A stretch of DNA of 27,501 nt from Collinsella sp. GTDB taxonomy: Bacteria > Actinomycetota > Coriobacteriia > Coriobacteriales > Coriobacteriaceae. The position numbers and the translations under genes were made by a program. This document shows, piece after piece, positions 14,479-21,590 of the stretch. The notes under the pieces were generated by a model that was not told the origin of the DNA, did no database searches, and saw nothing but the letters and a program-made list of their open reading frames with translations. Within the stretch, counting starts at the first letter, position 1. Every line of letters begins with the position of its first letter. The stretch covers positions 1-27,501 of the forward strand of contig DXMW01000005.1 in the NCBI GenBank assembly GCA_019414045.1, given 5' to 3'.

Positions 14479-16705
14479 ACTCGCTTGGGGCAACGTCCGC
14501 CGCGCCGGCCGCGATTACCTTGTCTACTTGCTGACGCTCACCCTGGGTGTCACGGTCTTCTATGCCTTCAATACCGTCTCGATGCAGGTCGACATTGCCG
14601 GCATCAAGGAGGAGGGACTGTCCGAGCTCATGGGCAGCATGCTCGGCTACCTGACGTACTTTTTGGCCGGCGTCATGGCCTTTTTGATAGTGTATGCCAA
14701 CAACTTCATCATGAAGCGCCGCAAAAAGGAGTTCGGCCTGTACCAGGTGCTCGGCATGCGCCGCGGGCGCGTCGCCACGATCATGGCGCTCGAGACCGTA
14801 TTTGTTTCGGTCGGCGCTTTTGTCGCCGGCATTGTGCTGGGCGTGGGGCTCTCCCAGCTCATGACATTCTTTACGGCCTCGCTCTTTAAGACGCAGATCG
14901 CTAATTTCCACTTCTTTTTCTCGGTGCATGCGTTCAACCTGACCCTTGCCTGCATGCTCGTGATGTTTGTGCTCACGCTGCTGCTGAACCTTCGCGCCGT
15001 GCGCCGCACCAGGCTCATCGAGCTTATGGGTGCCGAGCGTCGCAACGAGAGCATCAAGACGCGCAACCCCTGGATCGCGATTGCCATCTTTGTCGTGGGC
15101 GTGGTGCTGGTGGGCGTGGCCTATTACCGTCTGCTGCGCGACGGGTTCCCGCTCACCGCGACGGAGGGTAAGCTGCAGGAGGCCATGAGCCAGTTCGGTA
15201 TCACCACGGCCATGGTTACGGTGGGTACCTTTGCCCTATTTTGGGGACTTTCGGGCATGCTCATCAAGCTGCTGCAGAGCCTGCGCAGCGTGTATTGGCG
15301 CGGCCTCAACATGTTTACCGTGCGCCAGCTTGCGGCCAAGGTCAACACGGTGTGCTTTTCGATGGGCGTTATCGCGATGATCCTGTTTCTGGCCATTACC
15401 TCGGTGACCTGCGGCATGTCGATCGCCAACGTGATGAACGAGAACCTGGAGCGCTATACGCCGGCGGATATGTCGCAGACGTATATCTATTACGCGTCCG
15501 ATAGGCTCGACTACTACAAGAAGTATGTCAATCCTTCCGAGGCCGATCGCATGGTGCTGGCAGACGCAACGGTCGATTTGTACTCTGCATGGCACGGTGA
15601 CCGTATCGATCCCGATAACGTTGCGGAAAGTATCAAGGGCAAGTCGGCAGATAATGGCAACGAGGCCGGAAAGAAGGTCAATATCGCCGATGTTGCCGGC
15701 GAGCATGTGCAGATTGATTCGTATCTGAGCTATACGCTTGGCGGCTCGGATCCTTCGGTGACGGCGGGCGAGATGTGCAAGGCCATGGGCGAAAAGCTCC
15801 CCAAGGCGCTCGAGGGTAGCAATGCCGATGATATGGGCCTGTTTGTGACGCCGGCGAGCCAGTACAACAAACTGCGCCAGATGATGGGCGAGGAGCCGGT
15901 GAACATTGGCCGCGACCAGTACTTGCTTACGTGCGATATGGGCGGCGAGTTGGGCGACCTGTACACCAAGTACATGGCTGGGGGCCATACCCTCACCTTG
16001 GGCGGACATGAGCTCAAGCCCGCAGCCGATAAGTCGGACGAGGACACGGCTGCCATCGCCAACTCGGCACTCGGCAGCAATCCCGGTACCGTGGTCGTAG
16101 CCGACGAGCTGCTGTCCCAGCTTAACCTGCAGCCGTATTCCAGTAATCTGCTCGTTAACTACAAGCAGGGGATGGATGTGACCAAGGCAGACGAGAGCAT
16201 TAAATACACCATGCTCGACAATCTGCTCGTTGACGGCAAGGAGCCGGGGTCGTGGGGAATCTTCATGACACGCTCCGAGATCTATACGCAGGCGGCGCAG
16301 ATGAACGGCATGATTAGCTATCTAGCCATCTATATTGGCTTTGTACTGGTCGTTGCATGTGCGGCAATTCTGTCGATCCAGCAGCTCTCCAATGTGGCCG
16401 ACGGAAGCCGCAGCTATCGCGTGCTGGCGCAGATCGGCTGTGACGACCGCCAGATTCGCCATTCGGTGATGGCGCAGCAAGCGGTGTTCTTCCTGTTCCC
16501 GCTGACAGTGGGTCTGGCGCACTCCTTTGTGGCGCTCAAGGTGATCATCGAGCTGGTGAGCACGTTTGGCAACATGAGCATCGGCGGCACGGTGGGCCTC
16601 ACATGTGCGATTTTCCTGGCAGCCTATGGCGGCTATTTCCTGGTGACCTACCTCATGAGCACCGGCATGGTGCGAGCCGCCATCGCCACCCGCTACAGCG
16701 AGTAG
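14468..16705 (+). CDS. ABC transporter permease, BceB/FtsX type
   Basis: This encodes 745 residues. The membrane pattern is that of BceB: several helices in the first 320 residues (first at about 16-36, YLVYLLTLTLGVTVFYAF), a large hydrophilic extracellular domain of about 285 residues (roughly 325-612), then three more helices, the last near GYFLVTYLMS. FtsX-fold permeases of this kind help remove antimicrobial peptides from lipid II cycle intermediates. ATG at 14468 has GAGGG 6 nt before it and overlaps the ATPase stop by 11 nt; a GTG at 14456 is the other option. The extracellular domain should define ligand choice and differs most between paralogues. The gene ends at a strong terminator. 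Confidence 0.88.
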   Translation: MLCKLAWGNVRRAGRDYLVYLLTLTLGVTVFYAFNTVSMQVDIAGIKEEGLSELMGSMLGYLTYFLAGVMAFLIVYANNFIMKRRKKEFGLYQVLGMRRGRVATIMALETVFVSVGAFVAGIVLGVGLSQLMTFFTASLFKTQIANFHFFFSVHAFNLTLACMLVMFVLTLLLNLRAVRRTRLIELMGAERRNESIKTRNPWIAIAIFVVGVVLVGVAYYRLLRDGFPLTATEGKLQEAMSQFGITTAMVTVGTFALFWGLSGMLIKLLQSLRSVYWRGLNMFTVRQLAAKVNTVCFSMGVIAMILFLAITSVTCGMSIANVMNENLERYTPADMSQTYIYYASDRLDYYKKYVNPSEADRMVLADATVDLYSAWHGDRIDPDNVAESIKGKSADNGNEAGKKVNIADVAGEHVQIDSYLSYTLGGSDPSVTAGEMCKAMGEKLPKALEGSNADDMGLFVTPASQYNKLRQMMGEEPVNIGRDQYLLTCDMGGELGDLYTKYMAGGHTLTLGGHELKPAADKSDEDTAAIANSALGSNPGTVVVADELLSQLNLQPYSSNLLVNYKQGMDVTKADESIKYTMLDNLLVDGKEPGSWGIFMTRSEIYTQAAQMNGMISYLAIYIGFVLVVACAAILSIQQLSNVADGSRSYRVLAQIGCDDRQIRHSVMAQQAVFFLFPLTVGLAHSFVALKVIIELVSTFGNMSIGGTVGLTCAIFLAAYGGYFLVTYLMSTGMVRAAIATRYSE

Positions 16706-16743
16706 CAAGCGGGCAAAACCGTCGCAAAACCAACGCAAACAAC

Positions 16744-16785
16744 CGCCGCGGAGGGAGTCGGCCCCCTTCCGCGGCGATTTTTTTT
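16744..16785 (+). terminator. Intrinsic terminator of the BceAB-type operon
   Basis: CGCCGCGGAGGG (16744-16755) pairs with CCCTTCCGCGGCG (16764-16776) with one bulge and is followed by eight Ts (16778-16785). Confidence 0.88.
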
Positions 16786-16808
16786 GTCTATCGGATGCCT
16801 CTCAGATG

Positions 16809-16929
16809 CAAGTGAGTAGACTTTTTTGGATCTGTCGAGCACACCACGACAAGTGCTCAATAAAACCGCAGGTCAGCGCTGTGGCGATTCGGGGTGTGCT
16901 CGGCCTCCTGCAAAAAGTCTACTCACTTG
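16809..16929. repeat. Long hairpin element with 18-bp perfect arms
   Basis: CAAGTGAGTAGACTTTTT (16809-16826) is the exact reverse complement of 16912-16929. Inside, CGAGCACACC (16836-16845) pairs with 16893-16902, giving a 121-nt nested structure. No coding sequence was seen. A further imperfect hairpin follows at 16947-16981. Confidence 0.8.
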
Positions 16930-16990
16930 GTTTTGGCTGCTAGAAGACCGCCGTGAGGGAAGGCAACTTCCTCGCGGCGGTTGGCGTTCG

Positions 16991-17035
16991 CCCAGATAAA
17001 ACCTGCCAAAATAAACCTGTCTCTTTTTGGCATGT
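16991..17035 (+). repeat. 45-bp dispersed repeat, copy A
   Basis: This segment (CCCAGATAAAACC then CCAAAATAAACCTGTC) matches the reverse complement of 19255-19299 at 40 of 45 positions. The two copies flank the GNAT and aroF genes in inverted orientation. The AAACCTGTCCCTTTT core resembles REP-type GGGACAGGT repeats. Confidence 0.7.
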
Positions 17036-17098
17036 CCCTTTTGGCGTGGCTGATTGCTTTGGGCTGTCTTGGAGAAAGCCCGTGAGGCGGCACACAGG

Positions 17099-17749
17099 CT
17101 AATCCTGCGTGTCGCCTCCGTACATGTAGACGATAAAGCCGTCGCCGGTGTCTTGGCTGTGATCCTCCAGGATGCGTTTCATGTTGAGGTGCTCGTAGAA
17201 CTGCCAGTCAGAGTTGCAGTCGCTCATCAGGAAGAACTTGGTGCACCCGGCTTTGGCGAGTTCGGCGCGCGCAAGGTCGATGAGCTCGCGGCCGAGTCCC
17301 TTGCCCTGCCACTCGGGCACAATGATGATCAGGTTGAGCTGGCCCTGGGCATACTCGTTGCCCGTGGCGGCAAAGCGATCGGCCGTGGCCTTTTCGCGAC
17401 TGTCGCCAAAGAGCGAGCCCTCGAGTTTGGCATCGGCGGTCTTTGCCATCTCGGTTGCCTGGGCGAACATCTCGTCGTAGCAGGGTACCCACGTGGGGTT
17501 GGTACGCGGCTTGCCGTCCTCGAAGATGCCGATGCAGCAGGCGGCGATAATGCGGCCCTCTGCCTCGGCAACGAGCGCGATAGGGGAGCGCTGCAGCTGC
17601 ATGGCAATGTTGAAGCGCGCGCAGAAATCGGCAGCTTCGACGTCGCCGCGGTTGCGTAGCGTGTTGCACCACAGCCGGTTGTAGATGGCGGCGATACCAT
17701 CCAGGTCGTCGAGCGTGGCGGCGCGCAGGGTTACGTTGTCAAGGCTCAT
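17099..17749 (-). CDS. GNAT-family N-acetyltransferase
   Basis: This encodes 216 residues. The GNAT acetyl-CoA-binding motif is present as IIVPEWQGKGLGRELIDLA, with Q-G-K-G-L-G matching the family R/Q-x-x-G-x-G/A. The terminal strand-helix ends in FYEHLNMKRI, a typical GNAT closing segment. The N-terminal LRAATLDDLDGIAAIYN is also typical. The acceptor substrate cannot be told. ATG at 17749 follows AAGGAG with about 7 nt; an upstream TTG at 17764 lies on that site and is unlikely. It stands alone between two regions of long inverted repeats. Confidence 0.82.
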   Translation of the reverse strand: MSLDNVTLRAATLDDLDGIAAIYNRLWCNTLRNRGDVEAADFCARFNIAMQLQRSPIALVAEAEGRIIAACCIGIFEDGKPRTNPTWVPCYDEMFAQATEMAKTADAKLEGSLFGDSREKATADRFAATGNEYAQGQLNLIIIVPEWQGKGLGRELIDLARAELAKAGCTKFFLMSDCNSDWQFYEHLNMKRILEDHSQDTGDGFIVYMYGGDTQD

Positions 17750-17861
17750 GGAGGCTCCTTCCAAGTTGGGTCAGGCTATCTATGAGTGTGGCATGGCCGC
17801 AGGGGCGCCGCATCAACCATTCGGTAGACGACCCCCGATTCCACGGGGGCGGAGAGATAGT

Positions 17862-17912
17862 CATTGGGGACGTTCTTAAACGACTAGGCAAACAAGAACG
17901 TCCCCAACGACT
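17862..17912 (-). repeat. REP-like palindrome, GGGGACGTTCTT element (copy 2)
   Basis: Read on the minus strand this is the 2537-2586 element with a single mismatch. An extra half unit follows at about 17917-17940 (AAGTACGTCCCCAATGAG), so this locus holds about one and a half units. It lies between the GNAT start and the next hairpin. Confidence 0.78.
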
Positions 17913-17993
17913 ACTCATTTAAGTACGTCCCCAATGAGTGCCCCCAATGAGTGTGCAGCCAAGGTGATGCCGTTGTTTTGGCAACGACAGCGA

Positions 17994-18092
17994 AAACCCG
18001 CCAGAGCGAGCAAAGTGCCTTGAAACAAGGCGGCATTGACCTTTTGGTCATGCCGCCGAAGTTGAAAGGCAGATTGCCGCTCTGGCGGGTTT
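17994..18092. repeat. Nested long hairpin element downstream of aroF
   Basis: AAACCCGCCAGAGCG (17994-18008) is the perfect complement of 18078-18092. An inner stem pairs GGCGGCATTGACC (starting near 18029) with GGTCATGCCGCC around TTTT. The minus-strand reading ends in GGCGGGTTTT, so it may also stop aroF transcripts. No gene is seen in 17750-18132. Confidence 0.75.
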
Positions 18093-18105
18093 GCAGTGTC
18101 GAGCC

Positions 18106-18133
18106 GTTACGCGGGTTGGTAAACCCGCGTAAC
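18106..18133 (-). terminator. Stem-loop at the aroF stop codon
   Basis: GTTACGCGGGTT (18106-18117) pairs perfectly with AACCCGCGTAAC (18122-18133) around a 4-nt loop. It shares its outermost base with the aroF stop codon. No T-run follows, so termination may need the next hairpin. Confidence 0.5.
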
Positions 18134-19164
18134 TAAACCCGCTCTGCGATCTCGTGGATGAGGTAGTCGGTCTTTTCCCAGCCCAGGCACGGGTCGGTGA
18201 TGGACTTGCCAAAGACGCCGCCGTCGACCGGCTGGTTGCCGTCCTCCAGGTAGGACTCGATCATAAAGCCCTTGACCAGCTTGGAGATGGACTCGTTGCG
18301 GCGGCAGCTGTCGAGCACCTCTTTGCAAATGCGGTACTGCTCCAGCGGACGCTTGCCCGAGTTGTCGTGGTTGCAGTCGATGACCGCCGCCGGGTTGGCG
18401 TAGCCGGCATGCTCGGTATAGCGCTCGGCCAGGCGCTCCAGGTGCTCGTAGTGGTAGTTGGGGTAGGTGCGACCGTCGAGACCGATGTAGCCGCGCATGA
18501 CGGCGTGCGCGAGCGGGTTGCCGTCGCACTCGACCTCCCAGTTGCGGAAGATAAAGCTCTGATGTGCCTGGGCGGCGTAGATGGAGTTGAGCATAACGGT
18601 GGTGGAACCGGCGGTGGGGTTTTTCATGCCCACAGGCACCGAAATGCCGCTCGACACCAGACGATGCTCCTGGTTCTCGACCGAGCGCGCGCCCACGGCG
18701 ACGTAGCTCAGCAGGTCGACGAGGTACTGGTAGTTGGACGGGTAGAGCATCTCGTCGGCGGTAAAGAAGCCAGTCTCCTCGATGACGCGCAGGTGCATGT
18801 GGCGGATGGCCTTAACGCCTTCAAGCAGGTCATCGGGCGCCTCGGGGTCGGGGTTGTGCAGCAGCCCCTTGTAGCCGGTGCCCTTGGTGCGCGGCTTGTT
18901 GGTGTAGACACGCGGAATGATGATGAGCTTGTCCTTGACCTCTTCGGCGACCTTGGCCAGTCGGTTCATGTACTCAAGCACCGAGTCCTCGCGGTCGGCA
19001 GAGCACGGGCCGATGATGAGCACCTTGCGTGCGTCCTCGCCGGTAAAGACCTTGGCGACCTCGGCGTCGAATGCCTGCTTTTTGGCGGTAAGCTCGGCGG
19101 GAAGCGGCATTTCCTCGCGGATCTCCATGGGGATCGGCAGCCTGCGCTTGAATTCCATGGCCAT
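18133..19164 (-). CDS. aroF: 3-deoxy-7-phosphoheptulonate synthase (DAHP synthase), AroF/G/H type
   Basis: This encodes 343 residues. It condenses phosphoenolpyruvate and erythrose-4-phosphate to DAHP, the first step of aromatic amino acid and chorismate synthesis. Class I-alpha features are clear: IIGPCSADRED (49-59), PRTKGTGYKG, the substrate loop VGMKNPTAGS, and IDCNHDNSGK with metal-ligand residues, then FMIESYLEDGNQP. Length matches E. coli AroF/G/H (350-356). ATG at 19164 follows AGGAGG with 6 nt and has a strong promoter upstream. The symbol marks the family; which aromatic amino acid gives feedback inhibition is not readable. No other aro gene is next to it. Confidence 0.92.
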   Translation of the reverse strand: MAMEFKRRLPIPMEIREEMPLPAELTAKKQAFDAEVAKVFTGEDARKVLIIGPCSADREDSVLEYMNRLAKVAEEVKDKLIIIPRVYTNKPRTKGTGYKGLLHNPDPEAPDDLLEGVKAIRHMHLRVIEETGFFTADEMLYPSNYQYLVDLLSYVAVGARSVENQEHRLVSSGISVPVGMKNPTAGSTTVMLNSIYAAQAHQSFIFRNWEVECDGNPLAHAVMRGYIGLDGRTYPNYHYEHLERLAERYTEHAGYANPAAVIDCNHDNSGKRPLEQYRICKEVLDSCRRNESISKLVKGFMIESYLEDGNQPVDGGVFGKSITDPCLGWEKTDYLIHEIAERV

Positions 19165-19220
19165 ATGGGGCCTCCTTTATCAATTAACGGCAACAATTGG
19201 CGAATTCTCGAATGCTCGGC

Positions 19221-19249
19221 ATTATCCGCTGTCGCACGCTAAAGTGCAA
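19221..19249 (-). promoter_or_regulatory. Sigma-A-type promoter of aroF
   Basis: On the minus strand TTGCAC (19249-19244) is followed by a 17-bp spacer and GATAAT (19226-19221). The dispersed repeat copy B ends 5 bp upstream of the -35. The transcript leader would be about 50 nt. Confidence 0.78.
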
Positions 19250-19254
19250 GTGAA

Positions 19255-19299
19255 ACCTGCCGAAAAGGGACAGGTTTATTTTGGTCGGTTTTATCTGGG
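19255..19299 (-). repeat. 45-bp dispersed repeat, copy B
   Basis: This is the inverted partner of 16991-17035 (40 of 45 identical). It ends just upstream of the aroF -35 box, so it could influence that promoter. Confidence 0.7.
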
Positions 19300-19373
19300 G
19301 AAATGTCGGCGCTCGCCGGAAGGGGAGGGCCAACGTACGGCACGCTGGAGCAAGTTGGATCTTCTGCGGCATA

Positions 19374-19611
19374 CCCTGTGGACAAAAAATGGCAAATATG
19401 AGTACTGTTGCTAGCGTAGTATCATATCGATCTTACAAGATAATAGACACAACAGTAAATATGTTCATTAACGTTGGCACACAGAAGCATGCTACCGGGC
19501 ATTTTGATCAATTTGAAGGCATATCTAGGCCGCAATGAGGTCGTTTGGGGCAGTTTTGGCTGTTACTAAAAAGGTGACAGTACTCATATTTGCCATTTTT
19601 TGCCCACAGGG
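19374..19611. repeat. MITE-like element with 35-bp terminal inverted repeats
   Basis: 19374-19408 (CCCTGTGGACAAAAAATGGC and 15 more bases) pairs with 19577-19611 at 34 of 35 positions. The 168-bp interior is much more AT-rich than the surroundings and has no convincing ORF. The size, termini and lack of coding resemble a miniature inverted-repeat element; no clear target-site duplication was seen. The rest of 19165-19733 holds the aroF promoter, a dispersed repeat and the next operon's terminator. Confidence 0.6.
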
Positions 19612-19667
19612 GCTGGAAAGGACCGTCAATTCGGCTCCAGGGGATGCGGTCCAAGGGCCGCAGAACG

Positions 19668-19702
19668 AAAAATGGGGGCGCTGGTTGTCCTGCGCCCCCA
19701 TT
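19668..19702 (-). terminator. Terminator of the MarR-ABC exporter operon
   Basis: AATGGGGGCGC (19671-19681) pairs perfectly with GCGCCCCCATT (19692-19702); on the minus strand a TTTTT run follows. It lies about 30 nt after the last gene. Confidence 0.85.
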
Positions 19703-19733
19703 CTTTGGGTATTGCGGTTGTTTGCCGCCGGTT

Positions 19734-21590
19734 TTACGCCGCCTCGTCGAACTGCGAGTTGTACAGGTCGGCGTAGAAGCCGCCCTGGGCGAGCAGTTCG
19801 TCGTGTGTGCCCTTCTCGACGATGTCGCCGTCGCGGATCACCAAGATCACGTCGGCGTTACGGATCGTGGACAGGCGGTGCGCGATGACAAAGCTTGTAC
19901 GGCCCTGCATCAGCGCATCCATGGCGCGCTGGATGAGCTCCTCGGTGCGGGTATCGACGTTGGAGGTCGCCTCGTCCAGAATCAGCGCCGGACGGTCGGC
20001 CAAAATGGCGCGGGCGATGGTCACGAGCTGGCGCTGACCCTGCGACAGGTTAGTGCCCTCCTCGTTGATCATAAAGTCGTAGCCACCGGCGAGCGTATGG
20101 ATAAAGTGGTCGCAGCGTGCGGCGCGTGCGGCGGCTTCGACCTCGGCATCGCTCGCATCGGGGCGTCCGTAACGGATGTTCTCGCGGATGGTACCGTTAA
20201 ACAGCCAGGTGTCCTGCAGCACCATGGCAAACTCGCCGCGCAGCGCCGCGCGGTCCCAGTCACGCACGTCGACGCCCTCGACGCGCAGCGAACCGTCGTC
20301 CACGTCGTAAAAGCGCTGCAGCAGCTTAATGAGCGTGGTTTTGCCGGCGCCGGTGGGGCCGACGATGGCGATGGTCTGACCGGGCTGCGCCTCGCAGCTA
20401 AAGTCGTGGATGATGGTCTTGTCGGGCGTGTAGCCAAACTTGACGTGGTCAAACTCCACGTGGCCGGGACGCTTCTCGGGAATCTGCGCGTCGGCCTTCT
20501 GCTCCTCCTCGGGCGCGGCCAGGAACTCAAACACGCGCTCGGTTGCGGCGGCCATCGACTGCATCGTGTTGCTCACGTTGCCCAGCTGCTGCACGGGCTG
20601 CGTAAAGTTTCGCACGTACTGAATGAAGCTCTGAATGTCGCCGGGCGTGGCATTGCCGGTCAGCGCGAGCTGCGCGCCCACCACGACGACGCCCACGTAG
20701 CCCATGTTGCCCACCAGGCTCATAAGCGGCATCATCAGGCCCGACAAGAACTGCGAGCGCCAGCCACTAATAAAGAGACGGTCGTTTTGACGGTCGAACT
20801 CCTCGATCGAGGCCTCGGCGCGGTCGAACACCTGAATGACGTTCTGGCCGGCAAAGTCCTCCTCGATAATGCCGTTGACGGTGCCCAGGACCTGCTGCTG
20901 CTCGCGGAAGTACGGCTGCGAGAAGTGAATCATCACGGCCATGATCACGGCGGCGACGGGCAGCGTGACCACGACGACGCCGGTGAGCGGCAGGCTGATG
21001 GAGAGCATCATCACGAGCACGCCCACGATCTGCGTGATCGAGGTGATGAGCTGCGTCACGGACTGGTTGAGGCTCTGGCCGAGTGTGTCGACATCGTTAG
21101 TGATGCGGCTGAGCACATCGCCCTTGCTGTGGCCATTGAAATAGCTCATCGGCACGACGGCGATCTTGGCGGCGATCTCCTTGCGCATGCGATAGCAGAT
21201 CTTCTGCGTGACGCCGGTCATGAGCCAGCCTTGGATCAGGCTGCAGGCAGAGCTCGCCAGATACAGACAGAGCAAAAAGCCGAGCGTCTTGGCGATCCAG
21301 GCAAAGTCGACATCGCCGGTGCCGTTGACCTTGGCAACCAAGCCCTCGAACAGCTTAGTCGTAACCTGGCCAAGCACCTTGGGCCCCACAATGTTAAAGA
21401 TGACCGAGCACACGGCAAAGGCGACGGCGGCAAACACGGCAATCTTGTGCTGGCCGATATAGCCGAGCAGCTGCCTCATGGTGCCCTTAAAGTCCTTGGC
21501 CTTTTCGCCACGGCGCATGCCACCCACGCGGCCCATGGGACCACGCTGGCGGGTGGGCTTGGGAATCTGAGTCTTGGTCTCGTCTGCCAT
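19734..21590 (-). CDS. ABC exporter half-transporter, catalytically complete subunit
   Basis: This encodes 618 residues, with an N-terminal six-helix exporter domain (about 40-340) and a C-terminal ATPase domain. The ATPase has Walker A GPTGAGKTT (near 410), signature LSQGQRQLVTIARA, Walker B ALILDEATSNVD with the catalytic Glu, and the H-loop IAHRLST. It pairs with the upstream gene product as a heterodimeric multidrug or lipid exporter like TM287/288 or BmrCD. The start ATG (21590-21588) overlaps the stop of the previous gene as TAATG, so the two are coupled. Substrate is unknown; the MarR gene at the operon head hints at xenobiotic response. Confidence 0.9.
   Translation of the reverse strand: MADETKTQIPKPTRQRGPMGRVGGMRRGEKAKDFKGTMRQLLGYIGQHKIAVFAAVAFAVCSVIFNIVGPKVLGQVTTKLFEGLVAKVNGTGDVDFAWIAKTLGFLLCLYLASSACSLIQGWLMTGVTQKICYRMRKEIAAKIAVVPMSYFNGHSKGDVLSRITNDVDTLGQSLNQSVTQLITSITQIVGVLVMMLSISLPLTGVVVVTLPVAAVIMAVMIHFSQPYFREQQQVLGTVNGIIEEDFAGQNVIQVFDRAEASIEEFDRQNDRLFISGWRSQFLSGLMMPLMSLVGNMGYVGVVVVGAQLALTGNATPGDIQSFIQYVRNFTQPVQQLGNVSNTMQSMAAATERVFEFLAAPEEEQKADAQIPEKRPGHVEFDHVKFGYTPDKTIIHDFSCEAQPGQTIAIVGPTGAGKTTLIKLLQRFYDVDDGSLRVEGVDVRDWDRAALRGEFAMVLQDTWLFNGTIRENIRYGRPDASDAEVEAAARAARCDHFIHTLAGGYDFMINEEGTNLSQGQRQLVTIARAILADRPALILDEATSNVDTRTEELIQRAMDALMQGRTSFVIAHRLSTIRNADVILVIRDGDIVEKGTHDELLAQGGFYADLYNSQFDEAA

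Noticed and set aside
17862..17940. Integration attachment site
   Set aside because: No tRNA gene, integrase or phage gene is near; the repeat fits a REP-like element better.
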